Source: Spirodela intermedia | Lineage: Eukaryota; Streptophyta; Magnoliopsida; Alismatales; Araceae | Assembly (NCBI GenBank): GCA_902729315.2 | Contig: LR746269.1 | Span: forward strand, 8,902,231-8,966,230 | Direction: 5' to 3' | Length of the DNA stretch: 64,000 nt | Shown: positions 39,301 through 50,372 of the stretch, in pieces | Position numbering within the stretch: position 1 is the first letter of the stretch | How the letters are laid out: each line of letters starts with the position of its first letter | Translations under genes and position numbers: made by a program | The notes under the pieces: model-generated | The model's database searches: none | What the model saw: only the letters and a program-made list of their open reading frames with translations | Told to the model about the DNA's origin: nothing

Positions 39301-40080
39301 GTTATGCAAACATGAGGATGAAGCTTTCTAAGATATGACTTACCTTCATTCAACTCATCTATGTTTGACGATAATTACTAGAGAGCTACAAAATTATATA
39401 TATATTTTTTGTCTAATGACAACCATAAAAAATGATTCAAGGATCAACTTCATTGATTTCTAAACTTCACAAAAAAATCTAGAGGTTATCCATGTTGTCT
39501 TTGTCTAAGAAGAGCCTTTGAAGTTGTGGACTTTACATAATAATCCTTCAGAACATAGAATTTCAACGATCGATATTGTAAAATTGAAACTCTATCTTTC
39601 CTACTTTAAACTTATTTTTACTTAATTTAGTGATATTTTATATGATTTTAAGTTACAAACTCTTCTTCGTGAAATTATGATTCTTGTAACTTTTATAAAA
39701 CTTAATTTGATCAACTAAGTCGTTTGTAATCATTTACGTAAGAGTCACTGAGTGTAACTATATTTTCATCTGATTTGTTTGTTGGAAACACTGATGTCAT
39801 CTTGATGTCAACACCTTTATTTCTCTTTTTTGTAAACTTTAAAATATATTTATAAAATATTATTAAATCTAAATTATAATCATATTCTTTTAGAATTTTT
39901 TTAAAACCCAATATTATCTTATATCTTCACAATTTTTGAAAATTCTTTACTATTTTTGAAATATTTTATCAAATTATAATTAATTTATTTTTCTAAAATC
40001 TAAAAATTAGTATTTTCTAGTTTTAAAAATTTTAAGTTTCCATGATTTATTATACAATGATCATAATGAACTCAATTCAA
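33346..40080 (+). repeat. Third copy of the 1.6-kb repeat, split by a copia element
   Basis: The 5' part is at 33346-33703 (TAATAAGTCTTCATTATCAT, with TGA of the family start changed to TAA). The 3' part resumes at about 38729 (AAGGAGTGATTGTACACATG) and runs to about 40080 (CGTTGATGTCA-like and TTTATTATACAATGA blocks). The gap corresponds to one point in the uninterrupted copy, around 30630. Confidence 0.7.
33704..38728 (+). mobile_element. Degenerate Ty1/copia retrotransposon inserted in the repeat copy
   Basis: Short related termini are at 33704-33806 and 38536-38728, sharing CTTCTTCAAGATATCAATT and CTTGTCAA. A primer-binding site TGGTATTAGAGCC at 33807 is complementary to initiator-methionine tRNA. 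The plus-strand interior is full of stops and frameshifts but still shows copia blocks: an integrase-like DDYTRVIWIYL stretch near 36040, HTHLNK-like text near 36240, and the RNase H end near 38120-38530 (TGYYTYVGGNFVMWCSKK, then MMWLGSLSKTL). The nearest full-length frames are under 140 codons. It cannot be autonomous. Confidence 0.8.
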
Positions 40081-40760
40081 TGTTCCACCCTAGATTTGGA
40101 ATTAAATCTACTCAAATGGAGTACACTTTACAATATATTAATGATTATGGAGAGATATATCACATAAATGATATGAGTGTTAAGGATAAGTTAGACTATA
40201 TAGCTGAAAATGTAGAACAACCTATAGAGTAAAATGCCTAATAGAATGATCTTTGAGTGAAATTGATGAGTGAAGATAACTTTCATCTTGATTGGTTATG
40301 TTGTGAAATTGATCTTTGAGTCAAAGGTTACAATATTAAACTTTGGATACATCCTGTGCTCTTCAAAATACAATAGTTAGACACCTAGAAATACTCTGAT
40401 ATCAATTTATTGGGAGATAGCATGAATTTGATGGCCTGAATATAACAATGGAAGAAGAGGCATGACAATAACAATCTAGAAAACAGTAGATATTCAAGAA
40501 GAAGAGAGAAGAATGGCACATGAATATAATTTTATGGAACATAGAGGCTAATGCACTGTCTCACGTCCACTAAAATGCGTGGAACATAGTTATTATCACT
40601 GAAGAAATAAGGTAAAAAAAATAGAGGTGAATACAACTCACACTAAGGGCATAAAGGAGGTGACACCAGATCCCCATATTTTATCGCTGGAGAAAGAGGG
40701 TTTTCATCCTAACTTTTCTCTCTAACTTGGCCCCCTTTTTCAATTGTGTTCCATACAACG
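40081..40760. repeat. Retroelement-derived repeat with a reverse-strand primer-binding-site motif
   Basis: Bases 40265-40401 match 63865-64000 almost base for base (AAGATAACTTTCATCTTGAT... to CTCTGATA). Reading the minus strand at 40388-40402 gives TGATATCAGAGTATT, close to the TGGTATCAGAG initiator-tRNA binding site of copia elements, so an LTR would lie to its right (about 40403-40750). No coding capacity is seen. Confidence 0.55.
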
Positions 40761-42196
40761 GGACAGGACTAGTTTCAGATACAAAAAAAATCTGTCCTCA
40801 AAATAAAACATAACAGTACAGGTGGACTTTGAACCCGCACATGCGCCATGCCACGCCTGGCTGTGGTGCGTGGTGTGCTGGTGCCAGGGTTCAGGGTCTG
40901 TCCCCAGCTTTTGCATCACCGTTAATCTCATCGGTTGGTTCTTTCAGTCTTGATCCAACATTAATGAGTGACGATCAAGACAACGGTGATTTTTCCATCC
41001 TTGTTTCTTTTGTATCTGCTTGCTGAGATTTATCGCCCATTTCACAGCGTTCTCTCTCTGGCCTTTCTTAGTCAACTGCACGTGCTCCGAGATCGTTGAG
41101 TCGGCCACTCTAGTCAGAGTTGGACCCGAGCCCAAGAAATGTAGTGGATTTTTTCATGGCTTTTGTTGAGGCATCCTCGAATAGCGACGGGTCAAAGACG
41201 GTCAACTTGGTCAGTCCTGATGCGCGTCAGAGTTTGTTGTATTGGTTTAGTCCATTCGGCCTGCGCGAGCTGGAATGAGTTGTAACTGACGAGCTTCTCT
41301 GAACTTTTCAAAATCCTCGTCCCTCTCACCCCGTATACGTCAGACGTCGACGTCGGCGTAAAAGACAGTGAGAGGGACGAGGATTTTGAAAAGTCCCTCA
41401 GCCGGATCGAAGATAGCGAAGATGGTCTCCACCCAACGGTTCATTGGCCAAAGGTTTCCTTTCTTGAGCCTATCATAGCTCGCTGCCTCTCTCCATCTCT
41501 CTACTGCAGTAAGAACATAACACTTCACGGCGACTCGGCAGTATGTTCCGGGACGATAGGACGTGGTTCAAAGCATCGTCGCGCCGCTGAGAGAGTCGAA
41601 AGGGAAAGTTCAGAGAAGCTCGACGGAACGCCGACGACGGCCCGGCCAACTCCATCGAGATCTCATGTCGCGAACGGCAGACCGGGCTGTCGGGCATCCG
41701 ATACCGCGACTAACTTTCACATAGCTGCCCCCCTGACTTCGTTGACCTTCATCATCAAGCACGATCTGAGCTTCGACAAACGAGAGGACGGCTCATTCAG
41801 AATTTAAGATTCTAACGGCCCCCTTCCCATGTGGTCCACACTAAGAGGTCGACATGATGTCAAAATTCTTAAAAAAATAAGAACAAGTCGCAGAGCATAT
41901 ATTACTCTGATGACGAGCCAAGCAGAGGTACAGGCTTTCGAAACCCATCCGTTAAATGGGTCAAGAGTCGTCAGAAGTAGCATATCAAACGAAAACAACA
42001 GCGAGTCCTATTCCCTTCTCTGGCACATTATTTATTTAACAGGCGTTGCCAACGTTTTCAGCGGGACGACCAAAGCAAGCCCATTCCCTTGCTATGATAT
42101 ATGATGCTCACCGTGTACAATGCAAGATTTGAAACTAAGAAAGGGCAGAGAAGATAACCATCCTCATTTTGAGTTGTTATCCCCTTTGATCTTTAC
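40761..42196. other. Intergenic with a perfect 26-bp inverted repeat
   Basis: Composition rises back to gene-like GC. Arms 41304-41329 and 41368-41393 are perfect inverted copies with a 38-bp spacer that itself contains GACGTCGACGTCG. Frames at 41340-41697 on the minus strand resemble nothing I know. No gene assigned. Confidence 0.5.
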
Positions 42197-43890
42197 CGGA
42201 TTCAACAACTCCAAGAGAATTCGCTGAACTTCGCGGTCTGCAGCGATTGCGTCAACTTCGTCCATAAAAACTATAGAGGGAGTGTTCCCTTTAGCGGGGC
42301 AAAAAAACATCCGAGCCATCCTTGCTCCGTGTCAAAAGAGGTGGGAGCCCAGATAAGCAAGCACAAAGCCACAAACATGACGAAGGGCCCACGTAATAAA
42401 ATAATTTTGATGCGGCAAGTGTGATGCAATCCAATGGGTTTGAGAAAATAACTTTTCTATGAAGTTGCGCAGAAAATATTTTGCCAGTTTGCAATGATGC
42501 GGAGTTGTAAGGAAGATCTGGAAGAAACGTCAACTTGTGGCATTCCAAGTCGAGGGAGAAGAACATTAGTTAACTCTCTCACGATGCACAAGAATCACGG
42601 AGCCAACACCCAAACAGAATGAATGGGATTGATTCCACGGAGCCAAGGGGGCGAGAAAATTGGATGAATTTTTCAAAAGGAGACCTGATCTGCGAAGCTC
42701 ACACCTCAGTACCTCTGATCCAACCACCCGTATGGAATTTTTCAAAAGGAGACCCAAGTACCTCTGATCCAACCACCCGTATGAATGCAGCCGTAGTGTG
42801 ATGTGCCAGGGCCTTTGCGAACATGGTTTTACCCGTGCCAGGAGGGCCATAAAGAAGCACTCCCCGCGGTGGGTCTATGCCAATCTGTCTATAAAGCTCG
42901 TGATGAATCAAAGGCAACTCCACAAATTCACGAATCTCCTGCTTCTGAATGTCACAGCCACTGATGTCCTGCATAGAACGAAAATTTTGCCGAAGAAAAT
43001 AAAGAAAGACAGAAATGAACGAGGCAGGCCGCCATTTGATGCAAATAAAGATAGATAAGAGAATACTCAGAAAAGACTGCCGTCAATTTTTCTTCACATT
43101 CCACCAATGCAACAATTCATGCGTTCCACTGGTTCTGCGAACGTCAAGATAATGCTTACTTCCCTCCGAACCGGTTCTGTCTCGGTCCTAGGAGACGCAG
43201 ACGGTGAAGAGAAGTAGAAGAATAGATTTCACAACAATAAATACTCACTACCTGACGTAAGAAAATCATATTAAATTAAGCTTTCGGCGAAGAATCGAAA
43301 AAAAGAAGGGAAAAAAAAACCCGTGATCATCACTAATCGACACAGCAATAGAAATAAAGAGACGTCCAAATCCGGATCGACTACAAACATTTATCTCAGG
43401 AATCTATCTCCCAAGAAACAGCCAGCATACAGGACGATGAACGATCACCAAACACTAAAACGAAATGGCGATGCAAAGACAATGGGGACGGGAGGTAGTG
43501 GCGGGTGGCAAAACCTTTGCAGGCTTACGTTATAGGTGACGTCGGGCTTCTCCGACTGGCTTAACAAAAAGATGGAGTTCCCTGTTGACGGTGCTCAGGA
43601 TCCGCACGTAACGGTTCGATCGCCCTGGATGACCGCACGATGGCGCTGTTTTGGTCGATCATCTCCAGGAGATGGCCAACAACGAGCGGGACGCTCTGGA
43701 GGCGCTTCACCTCCCACCGCAGCTCCCGCTTCAGGTTCTTATGCTTGTTCTTGATACACTCCTCCCGGATCCCGACTAACTCCAGCTGGCGCCGCAGCGC
43801 CTTGAGGCGCACGTAGAGATCCTCCTCCTCCTCCTCGGCAAGGGGTGAGCCCAGCCGGGGCTCACCAGACTGCTTGGACGCGGCAGACAT
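42197..43890 (-). pseudogene. Truncated pseudogene of 26S proteasome ATPase subunit RPT3
   Basis: On the minus strand, a first exon from the ATG at 43888-43890 reads like RPT3: EEDLYVRLKALRRQLELVGI, KRLQSVPLVVGHLLEMID, then a frameshift near 43615, YVRILSTVNREL, an internal deletion of about 30 codons, and SEKPDVTYN before a GTAAGC donor (exon low end 43529). The next exon (high end 42968) has the Walker A region [20 protein letters not shown] and [11 protein letters not shown], followed by a roughly 50-70-bp tandem duplication (42669-42790). A third piece near 42197-42290 has the Walker B block [20 protein letters not shown], with a deletion in it, ending at LLN before a GTAAAG donor. Everything after that (arginine finger, C-terminal HbYX) is missing. 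The active gene would be the base-ring ATPase of the proteasome. Confidence 0.85.
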
Positions 43891-44189
43891 CTCCGAACTA
43901 CTGACCGACGGGACGGAGACGAAGACGACGACAACAACTGGCTTCTTTCTTTCTGGCCCCCAGGAGAAGGCGCTACCTTTTCAAAGCGCGGCTGGGCCCA
44001 CCGTCTCGCTAACGGGCTGGCCCAGTTTCCTTTCGGCGTCGAAATTGGCAGAATCTCATGGAAGCCAGTTCCAGAAGAACACGACGAATCGTCGAGGGAC
44101 GCAATCTCGTTGACCCATAACCCAGTCAACTCATCGGTCAACTCCAAATCGTTCTACGTGGAGGGAGAGAGAGGGATCGGTCAACTCCA

Positions 44190-44690
44190 AATCGTTCACC
44201 GCAGCTCACTGCTTCAGGTTCTTCTGCTCGTTCTTGATGCACTCCTCCCACATCTCGACGAACTCCAGCTGGTGCCGCAGCACCTTGAGGTGCCCGTAGA
44301 GATCCTCCTCGGCAAGGGGGGAGGTGAAGCCCAGCCGGGGCTCACCAGACTGCTCGGACGCGGCCGATATCTCCGAACTACTGACGGACGGGACAAAGAC
44401 GAAGACGAAGACGAAGACGACGACGACTGGCTTCTTTCTTTCTGGCCCCCAGGAGAGAAGAAGGCGCCACTTTTTCAAATCGCGGGCTGGGCCCACCGTC
44501 TCGCTAACGGGCTGGCCCAGTTTCATTTCGGCGTCAAAATTGGCCCAATCCCACGGAAGAAGCCAGTTCCAGAAGAGCACGACGAATCGTCGAGGGACGC
44601 AATCTCGTTGAGCCATAACCTAGTCAACTCATCGGTCAACTCCAAATCGTTCTGCGTGGAGGGAGAGAGAGGGATCGATCATCATCATCT
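44190..44690 (-). pseudogene. Tandem duplicate of the RPT3 first exon and its upstream region
   Basis: This about 0.49-kb unit repeats 43725-44180. On the minus strand it codes SEQSGEPRLGF, EEDLYGHLKVLRHQLEFVEM and KNEQKNLKQ, then TGA. The position matching the start ATG of the other copy reads ATA (44368-44370). The upstream parts also match (for example 44109-44180 against 44608-44677). Confidence 0.8.
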
Positions 44691-44737
44691 TATTACATAG
44701 AACATATATGATCGGCAACGGTGGCGAGGTCAGGGGT

Positions 44738-47700
44738 TCACTGCTGGAGGGCGGCGCATCCGAGGACGGCGCCGCGAGAGCGGAAGAGCGGCCGGACGTC
44801 CCGCCACTGGAGGGGGGCGGCGGCGGGGTCGCAGTAGCGGGTGCAGGCGAACTTGACGATGTCGAAGACGCGGGCATCCATGTCGTAGCGGATGGCCTTG
44901 CCGCCGACGAGATAGAGCTTCCCCCGGAGCCCGGCGAACCCGCAGCCGGAGGGCTGGAGCTTGCGGCGGTGGTCCGGCAGGTCGAACAGCGGTGGGCCAT
45001 CGAGGACCGACCAGGCGCCGCCCGAGCCCTCGAGCGCGGCGAGGCCCCGCTCGAGGATGGCGTACAGGCGGCCGTCCAGCGCCGCCGCGGGGTTGCGGGG
45101 CAGCCTGTGGAGCTGCCAGGCCGCCGGCGCCGGCGCCCAACTGCCCCATGCGGGGTCAAAGATGAAATGTCGCGGCTCGCTGGCGCTCCGCCCGACGACG
45201 TGGAACCTGCCGTCGTGGGAGACGCTGAAGCAGCTCCGTAGCGGGGTCGGCATTGGCGGCAGGTCCTCCCACCTGTCCTCGAGGACATCGTAGGACTCGG
45301 CGGAGGCGAGCCCCTGGGAGCCCGGCGAGTCGCACCCGCCGGCGACGAGGACCCGCCCGCGCACGGCGGAGCAGGCGAAGTCGCACCGCGGGGTCCTCAT
45401 CCCCGCGACCTCGCTCCACCGATTCCTGTACGGGTCGAAGCTCATCACCTCGCGCGTCGCCGCCGGGCGCCGGTAGGAGGAGCAGCCGCCGCCGCCGCCG
45501 TGCTCCTCCAGCGGGGGCCTCACGGGGTACCCGCCCAGCACCAGAAACCGCTCTCGCAGGGCGACGCAGGCGAACCCGCAGTGGGTGCTCCGGGGGTCGG
45601 TTCCCGGCGCCGGCGGCAGCGCGTGCCACCGGTCCGCGCCGGGGTCGTAGGCGCTCCAGCGCATGCCGGGCTTCTCGTCCGTCAGAACGAACAGCCAGTC
45701 GCCGCAGAGGCCCTCCCTGGCCTTGAGCCGCGAGTACTCCTCGCTCCTCAGCGCGTCCCTCCACCTCCTCGAGACGCATTCGAGGACCCCATGGTGCCCG
45801 TGGGATAGGGTGGCTAAGCACATCAGGGCGAGCTCGTCCGGCAGCCCGGGGATCAGACCTTCGCAGACGAGTTCTCTGCAGGGGAGGGAAGGAGGGAAGA
45901 CAAACTCCAATTCAGAGGGGAGATACGCAAGGAATACTAAGGTAGTTTTTTCTGTTATTTGCTCAGCTGCTGAGAAATGCAACAGTCAGAATCATCTGAT
46001 TGTTAGAGACCTCCACTCGCAGCAACAAGTGATACGACATTACACAACTTAGTGAAGACGTTTACAGAGAAGCAGACAAGTTGGGATATAATTACTGTCC
46101 GACCTAAGGTCGTCAGGAAAGTGAAGATCACAAGCGCTAAGTAAGCGAAGAATGACAGAAACGAAACGAAACGAAACAAAACGAAACGAAATTTGGTGGT
46201 GTCACATAATAAGAACGCTTTCTTGTGGGTCGGGTATTCATATTTTTTAAATGTTTTAAAAAATAAATTCGTGATATGTGTCCGCGATGATGATTCAATA
46301 AAAATGTATGAAAACATGGCAGTTTATGGCCCAAAATTACCATGAGCTCAACCCTGGGAAACACATAGTCAGTTTGATAAACAGCTGGGCTCGTAGCCAG
46401 TTCTGGCAGTTGAATCAGTGATGGATGGCTACGGGGTCATGGAAGAGAATGTAAGCATGCTGTTTAAACTTAGAATAGGTGGGAGTAAACACAATACGCA
46501 GATAGGAATCACTTGTGGCGAGGAGCTTAGATTTTAAGACGACCAGAGGATCGCACACATCGAGTAAGCTTGAATTTGATGCAAATTTTCGAAAAAAATG
46601 GTACTGAAGTCATGAGTATTGAAGTTTTTAGATTCCCGGATGGCTCAAGGCAAAAGCACTATCTTTTCAAAATCAGACCCTCATCACATTGAGGAAAATG
46701 TCAGCCTCAAGATCTTCCCAACTCAACTTCCTGAAATGTCGTTGGACTTCCAAGCCTGAAAACGATTTCAATTCAAATGCTAAGGTTATCGTCAAAGTAG
46801 GTGGAAATCATGCCAAATTCGTATCCCTTTATGCTCACCTATTTATAACTATAGAGAGAGGAGGGCAGTGTTTGCCACAAGTTCTATTATTGGGTCAAAT
46901 TCTAAATGCCTCACTAACACACTAACAGGTGAGCGGACCCTGTTGGGTTCATATTCTATTAGACTCTCTATGATTCCCTCTAAAGGAAACAAACAAACAG
47001 CCAGAAAAAAATGATTTTCTGCCTGAGAGGACAGACAACTCTACTGGCGAGAGGATGTTTGATGAGAAACAAAATTTCTAGATGCATTCAACTCCATCCG
47101 ATTGCAGACCTCGACTCAGAACCACCAATAGAAATCAAAGTTGAATAAAAACTGAAATGGAGATTTAGTACAATCAGTAACTAATAATATGCCAAACAAA
47201 ATCGACGAAGATACCGTAAAACACAATCAGAAGATAGCTTCATCTTATGCATGCAAGTGAAGATAGCTTCGCACATTTAATTAACTTCAGCTGACAAATT
47301 TTTTTACAGTGAACCAGAAAAACAAACAATTTGTCCCAGTTTAAAAACCTTCACTTAGACATCTCCGGGAAAGTGAAGATCACAAAAGCTAAAAAAACGC
47401 AGGTAAAACTAAAGAACACACTGACAATTCTTAATTAAAATTATATCGTGTTTGGCCTCTTTTTTTTCAAAAGTAAAAAAATAAGCCTTGAAATGCATAC
47501 ACGATTATAAACCAGGAAGCACGTTTCTCAGAACAATGTCTACTCCATACTCATGTAAAGCTAGGCGATACAGGACTAATCCAATACCTAACCGAGTTCA
47601 TTCACAATTCCAGCACCTGAATTATACAATGTTTTTTTTCAATTGGTCCTTTCCTGACAGTTGAGGGTAGCACTGATGACTAAGGAGACGAATACTCGAA

Positions 47701-48826
47701 GCATGTTTTCCACAGATGATGTAACGTAAAACAGCGAAATTAAAAATGGGAAGGAAGAAAAATGATATATATGAAAGCAAACACTTGGGATTCCGAGCTT
47801 AGCTTCTAAAAAGGGCCATAAAATCATGCTCGCGAAGAAAGTTTATGCTTAGTGCAAATATTGGAAAAACTAATTTATTAAATGGTCACGAGATCCATAA
47901 AGTAACGAGTTTTGTACCTATTAGGATCCATAAGGACAGTGAGACAAAAGGATTACTTTTCAAACTCTTAGTCCAATCGGGATGACGGAAATTTTATCCC
48001 TAAAATCTATCTTCTTATATAATCCCTGGATCTCTCTAACCTCGAAACTGAAAAGAATTGAAACGTCTATGCTGAAATTGTGTTTCTAAATTGTCGAGGT
48101 TTGAACTTAATAAATCTTCATTCAGCAACGACCACTCGTCAATTGTAGGGCCACGGTGTTCCTGAGGTGAGTAAAGTCTCCATTAAATGAAAACTTTCAA
48201 CTTCTCTCTCATATTCCACCAATGACATGGATCTACATTTCTTCTCTGTAGTTCCTTAGATTGAAAGAAACATATGAAAAGAGTGCTATCCATTCAAAAG
48301 ACTTCTCCAACAATATGGACCTCGAGTATTAACCAGAGAATAAAAAACCAGTAGAAAGAAGTTATAGAGGCTCTCTGTCGCCGCCTAGGTCATCTCGACT
48401 CTATTCCACGCATAAAAAAACCATTGGTCACATTACGTCACATAATTTTACTTCTAATCAGGTCTCCTTTGTGAATCCGGCGTTCAAGTTTTCTTTCGGT
48501 CAGTTGACCTTTTCCCCGAGGTGTACCGTCCATTTCACATATCAGGATCCTAGTGTCAAAAACGGTGCACAAGAATGAAACAGGAAAATAGAAAAGTGTT
48601 TACAGCCTAACGATCACAATCGGTGAGGAACAGGACAGCGAAAAATATCCATCCAACCGTCCAGCAATCCTGAAGCAAGCGAACAGGAGTGCGTCTGCAC
48701 CGCTAATTCCGAACCAGGGAATCCTCGACCGCCCCGCGGCATCGACAGCAACAACACGCAGGCGAAATCAGTGCGCAGGCATCGTAGTGAACCGAAGAAG
48801 GTTTGAGAAACGAGTACTTACCCCAT
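44738..48826 (-). CDS. F-box/kelch-repeat protein
   Basis: Two coding exons on the minus strand: ATGGG at 48822-48826 before a perfect GTAAGT donor, and 44738..45875 after CCCTCCCCTGCAG. Joined, they start MGELVCEGLIPGLPDELALM and give 380 residues. The F-box is at the N-terminus (IPGLPDELALMCLATLSHGH, VSRRWRDALRSEEYSRLKAR). Kelch repeats follow, with their GG doublets (RFLVLGGYPVRPP, FDPYRNRWSEVAGMRTPR, GRVLVAGGCDSPG, YDVLEDRWEDLPPMPTPLRS, KLYLVGGKAIRYD). Proteins of this plan are substrate receptors of SCF ubiquitin ligases; the substrate is not predictable. The large exon's frame runs on through the acceptor without an ATG, which supports the two-exon model. The intron is 2.9 kb and AT-rich. 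Confidence 0.85.
45876..48821 (-). other. Long first intron of the F-box/kelch gene
   Basis: This is 2.9 kb of AT-rich sequence without coding similarity on either strand. It contains an (ACGAAACGAAACAAA)-like run at about 46159-46190. I see no nested gene. Confidence 0.6.
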
Positions 48827-49213
48827 CTCGACCAGTCGTCCCTCCGCCACCGCTCGACCGCCCCGACGCTCTTCCCTCCCCCCTCCCCGGCCTCTTCCTC
48901 TTATTTGCTCCACAACGCGAAGCCGTTGCTCGTTCGCACGTTGTTCCTCCCAAGCACGTTCATCGCACGTGCGATAATGAGAGGGCGGGATGGTTAGGTA
49001 CGCACGTGACGCCTGGGCTCCAACGTCCGCACGTGTCGGTGCCAGACAGGCCGCAGCCGACTCAGGTCGCGCTATTTTACGCTTATTATTAATAACAATT
49101 ATTGTTTATCCCACAGCGGCAGTAAATATCTGGGAATAAAATTACGCCCATAAATGCATTCTTTTTTCGTATTTACAGTCCGTAAACTCTTCTCACCACA
49201 CCGTTCAAATTAG

Positions 49214-49266
<53 letters not shown>

Positions 49267-49273
49267 CTCTTCT
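48827..49273. promoter_or_regulatory. F-box 5' region and a (GA)n tract
   Basis: GC-rich leader up to about 48960 is followed by presumed promoter sequence containing CGCACGTGCG-like G-box-type palindromes near 48962-48971. A (GA)n microsatellite of about 48 bp (49217-49264) abuts the stop codon of the phytochrome fragment. Confidence 0.5.
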
Positions 49274-50372
49274 CTATTCGGGAGGGTGAATGAGGTTCTG
49301 GTTCTTCTGCGCGGACGCGAGCTCAGCAGAGAGGATGATGGAGGATCCCGCCGCCTCCCTCAAATAGCGGACGTCTCCGTTCATGTGCCTGAGGAGATTC
49401 CGGCAGACGAGCAGGCTGACGCCGTCGTCGGAGGCCTCATCCGCGTCCCCGAACATTTGCGCGAGGAGCTCCTCCGGGACGCCATTGCCGTGGTGCGTGA
49501 TCCTGCAACCAGACAGCGGCGGCGTTCTCAGATTCATTCATTCATTCATTCATTCCAGGCGAGATCGCGACGCGATGGACGGACTCGCCGGCCACTACTG
49601 ACTCCATTCGGACCCTACCTGAGCTCTATTCGGACGGCGTGCAGGCTCTTCCCGAGCCGGTCCTTGGTCAAGCTCGCAGCGACCTCGAGCTGGCCGCCGC
49701 TTCGGGAGAACTTCACTGAAACCAGTAGGAAGTCCGCGATGATTTGCTGGAGCCTCAGCCGATCCCCGTAGAGGATCTCCGACAGGGACTCCCCGGTGAG
49801 GTCGTAGGCGATCTCCACGCCCTTGGCCTTGCTTGCGATCATCACCTGGCTCACCGCAGCGGCCAGGACCTCCCTCAGGGAGAACTCCACCATCTCCAGA
49901 TCCAGGCAGCTGCGGCGTTCGATCGGGGGTCAGAGGATGAATTTGGCAGAGGAGGATGGAATTTGGTGGCCGAACCTGTCCGTGATGCTATCGAGGTCGA
50001 TGTCGCCGAGGATTTTGTCCAGCTGGAGCTGGCAGCTCGCCGCGGTGGCGAGGATCTGCCTCTGCTCGTCGGAGAGAGGGGTCCGCTGGAGCATTTCCCT
50101 GGAGAAGTCAATGCCGGAGAGGGGGCTCCTGATCTCGTGGCGGATGTAGGTCAGGGCCTTGAGGCTCTTTGCCGTGGTCTGCTCCGACAGCCGCTGCGCG
50201 TGGAGCACCTGCTGCAGGAAGCAGAAGACGCTGGTGAGGCCTGGGCATCCGCCTTCTTGTTGATGGAGAGCAGGCAGTTCACGTGCTTCCCCCGTGACTG
50301 AGGAACCCCAAGGGCACCTTCCTAGTCTCTTGGCCGGCCATGGCATTGTTGAGACATGCGAGGAGCCTCTCC
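49274..50372 (-). pseudogene. Phytochrome (PHYA-like) 3' fragment: PAS2 end and histidine-kinase-related domain
   Basis: On the minus strand, three exon pieces: 49976..50372, 49619..49909, 49274..49502, with correct splice sites and phases; the 291-bp middle exon has the size usual in phytochrome genes. Text in order: LLACLNNAMAGQETRKVPLG, a frameshift near 50240 with loss of a few codons, SVFCFLQ, VLHAQRLSEQTTAKSLKALT, EIRSPLSGIDFSREMLQ, LDKILGDIDLDSIT, CLDLEMVEFSLREVLAAAVS, LYGDRLRLQQIIADFLLVSV, KDRLGKSLH, ITHHGNGVPEELLAQMFGDA, LLRHMNGDVRYLREAAGSSI, ELASAQ. It resembles PHYA most. Homology ends exactly at 50372/50373, where TGTGTGGGCTG, the start of an LTR, begins. The missing middle and upstream half are at 61590-62530. 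Confidence 0.88.

Noticed and set aside
29990-40760. A new coding system in the AT-rich block
   Set aside because: All longer frames are broken copia remnants or chance AT-rich frames. The repeats are non-coding LTR-like units.
42197-43890. A functional proteasome ATPase gene
   Set aside because: Walker A is intact, but the frameshift, internal deletions, tandem duplication and absent 3' half rule out a working product.
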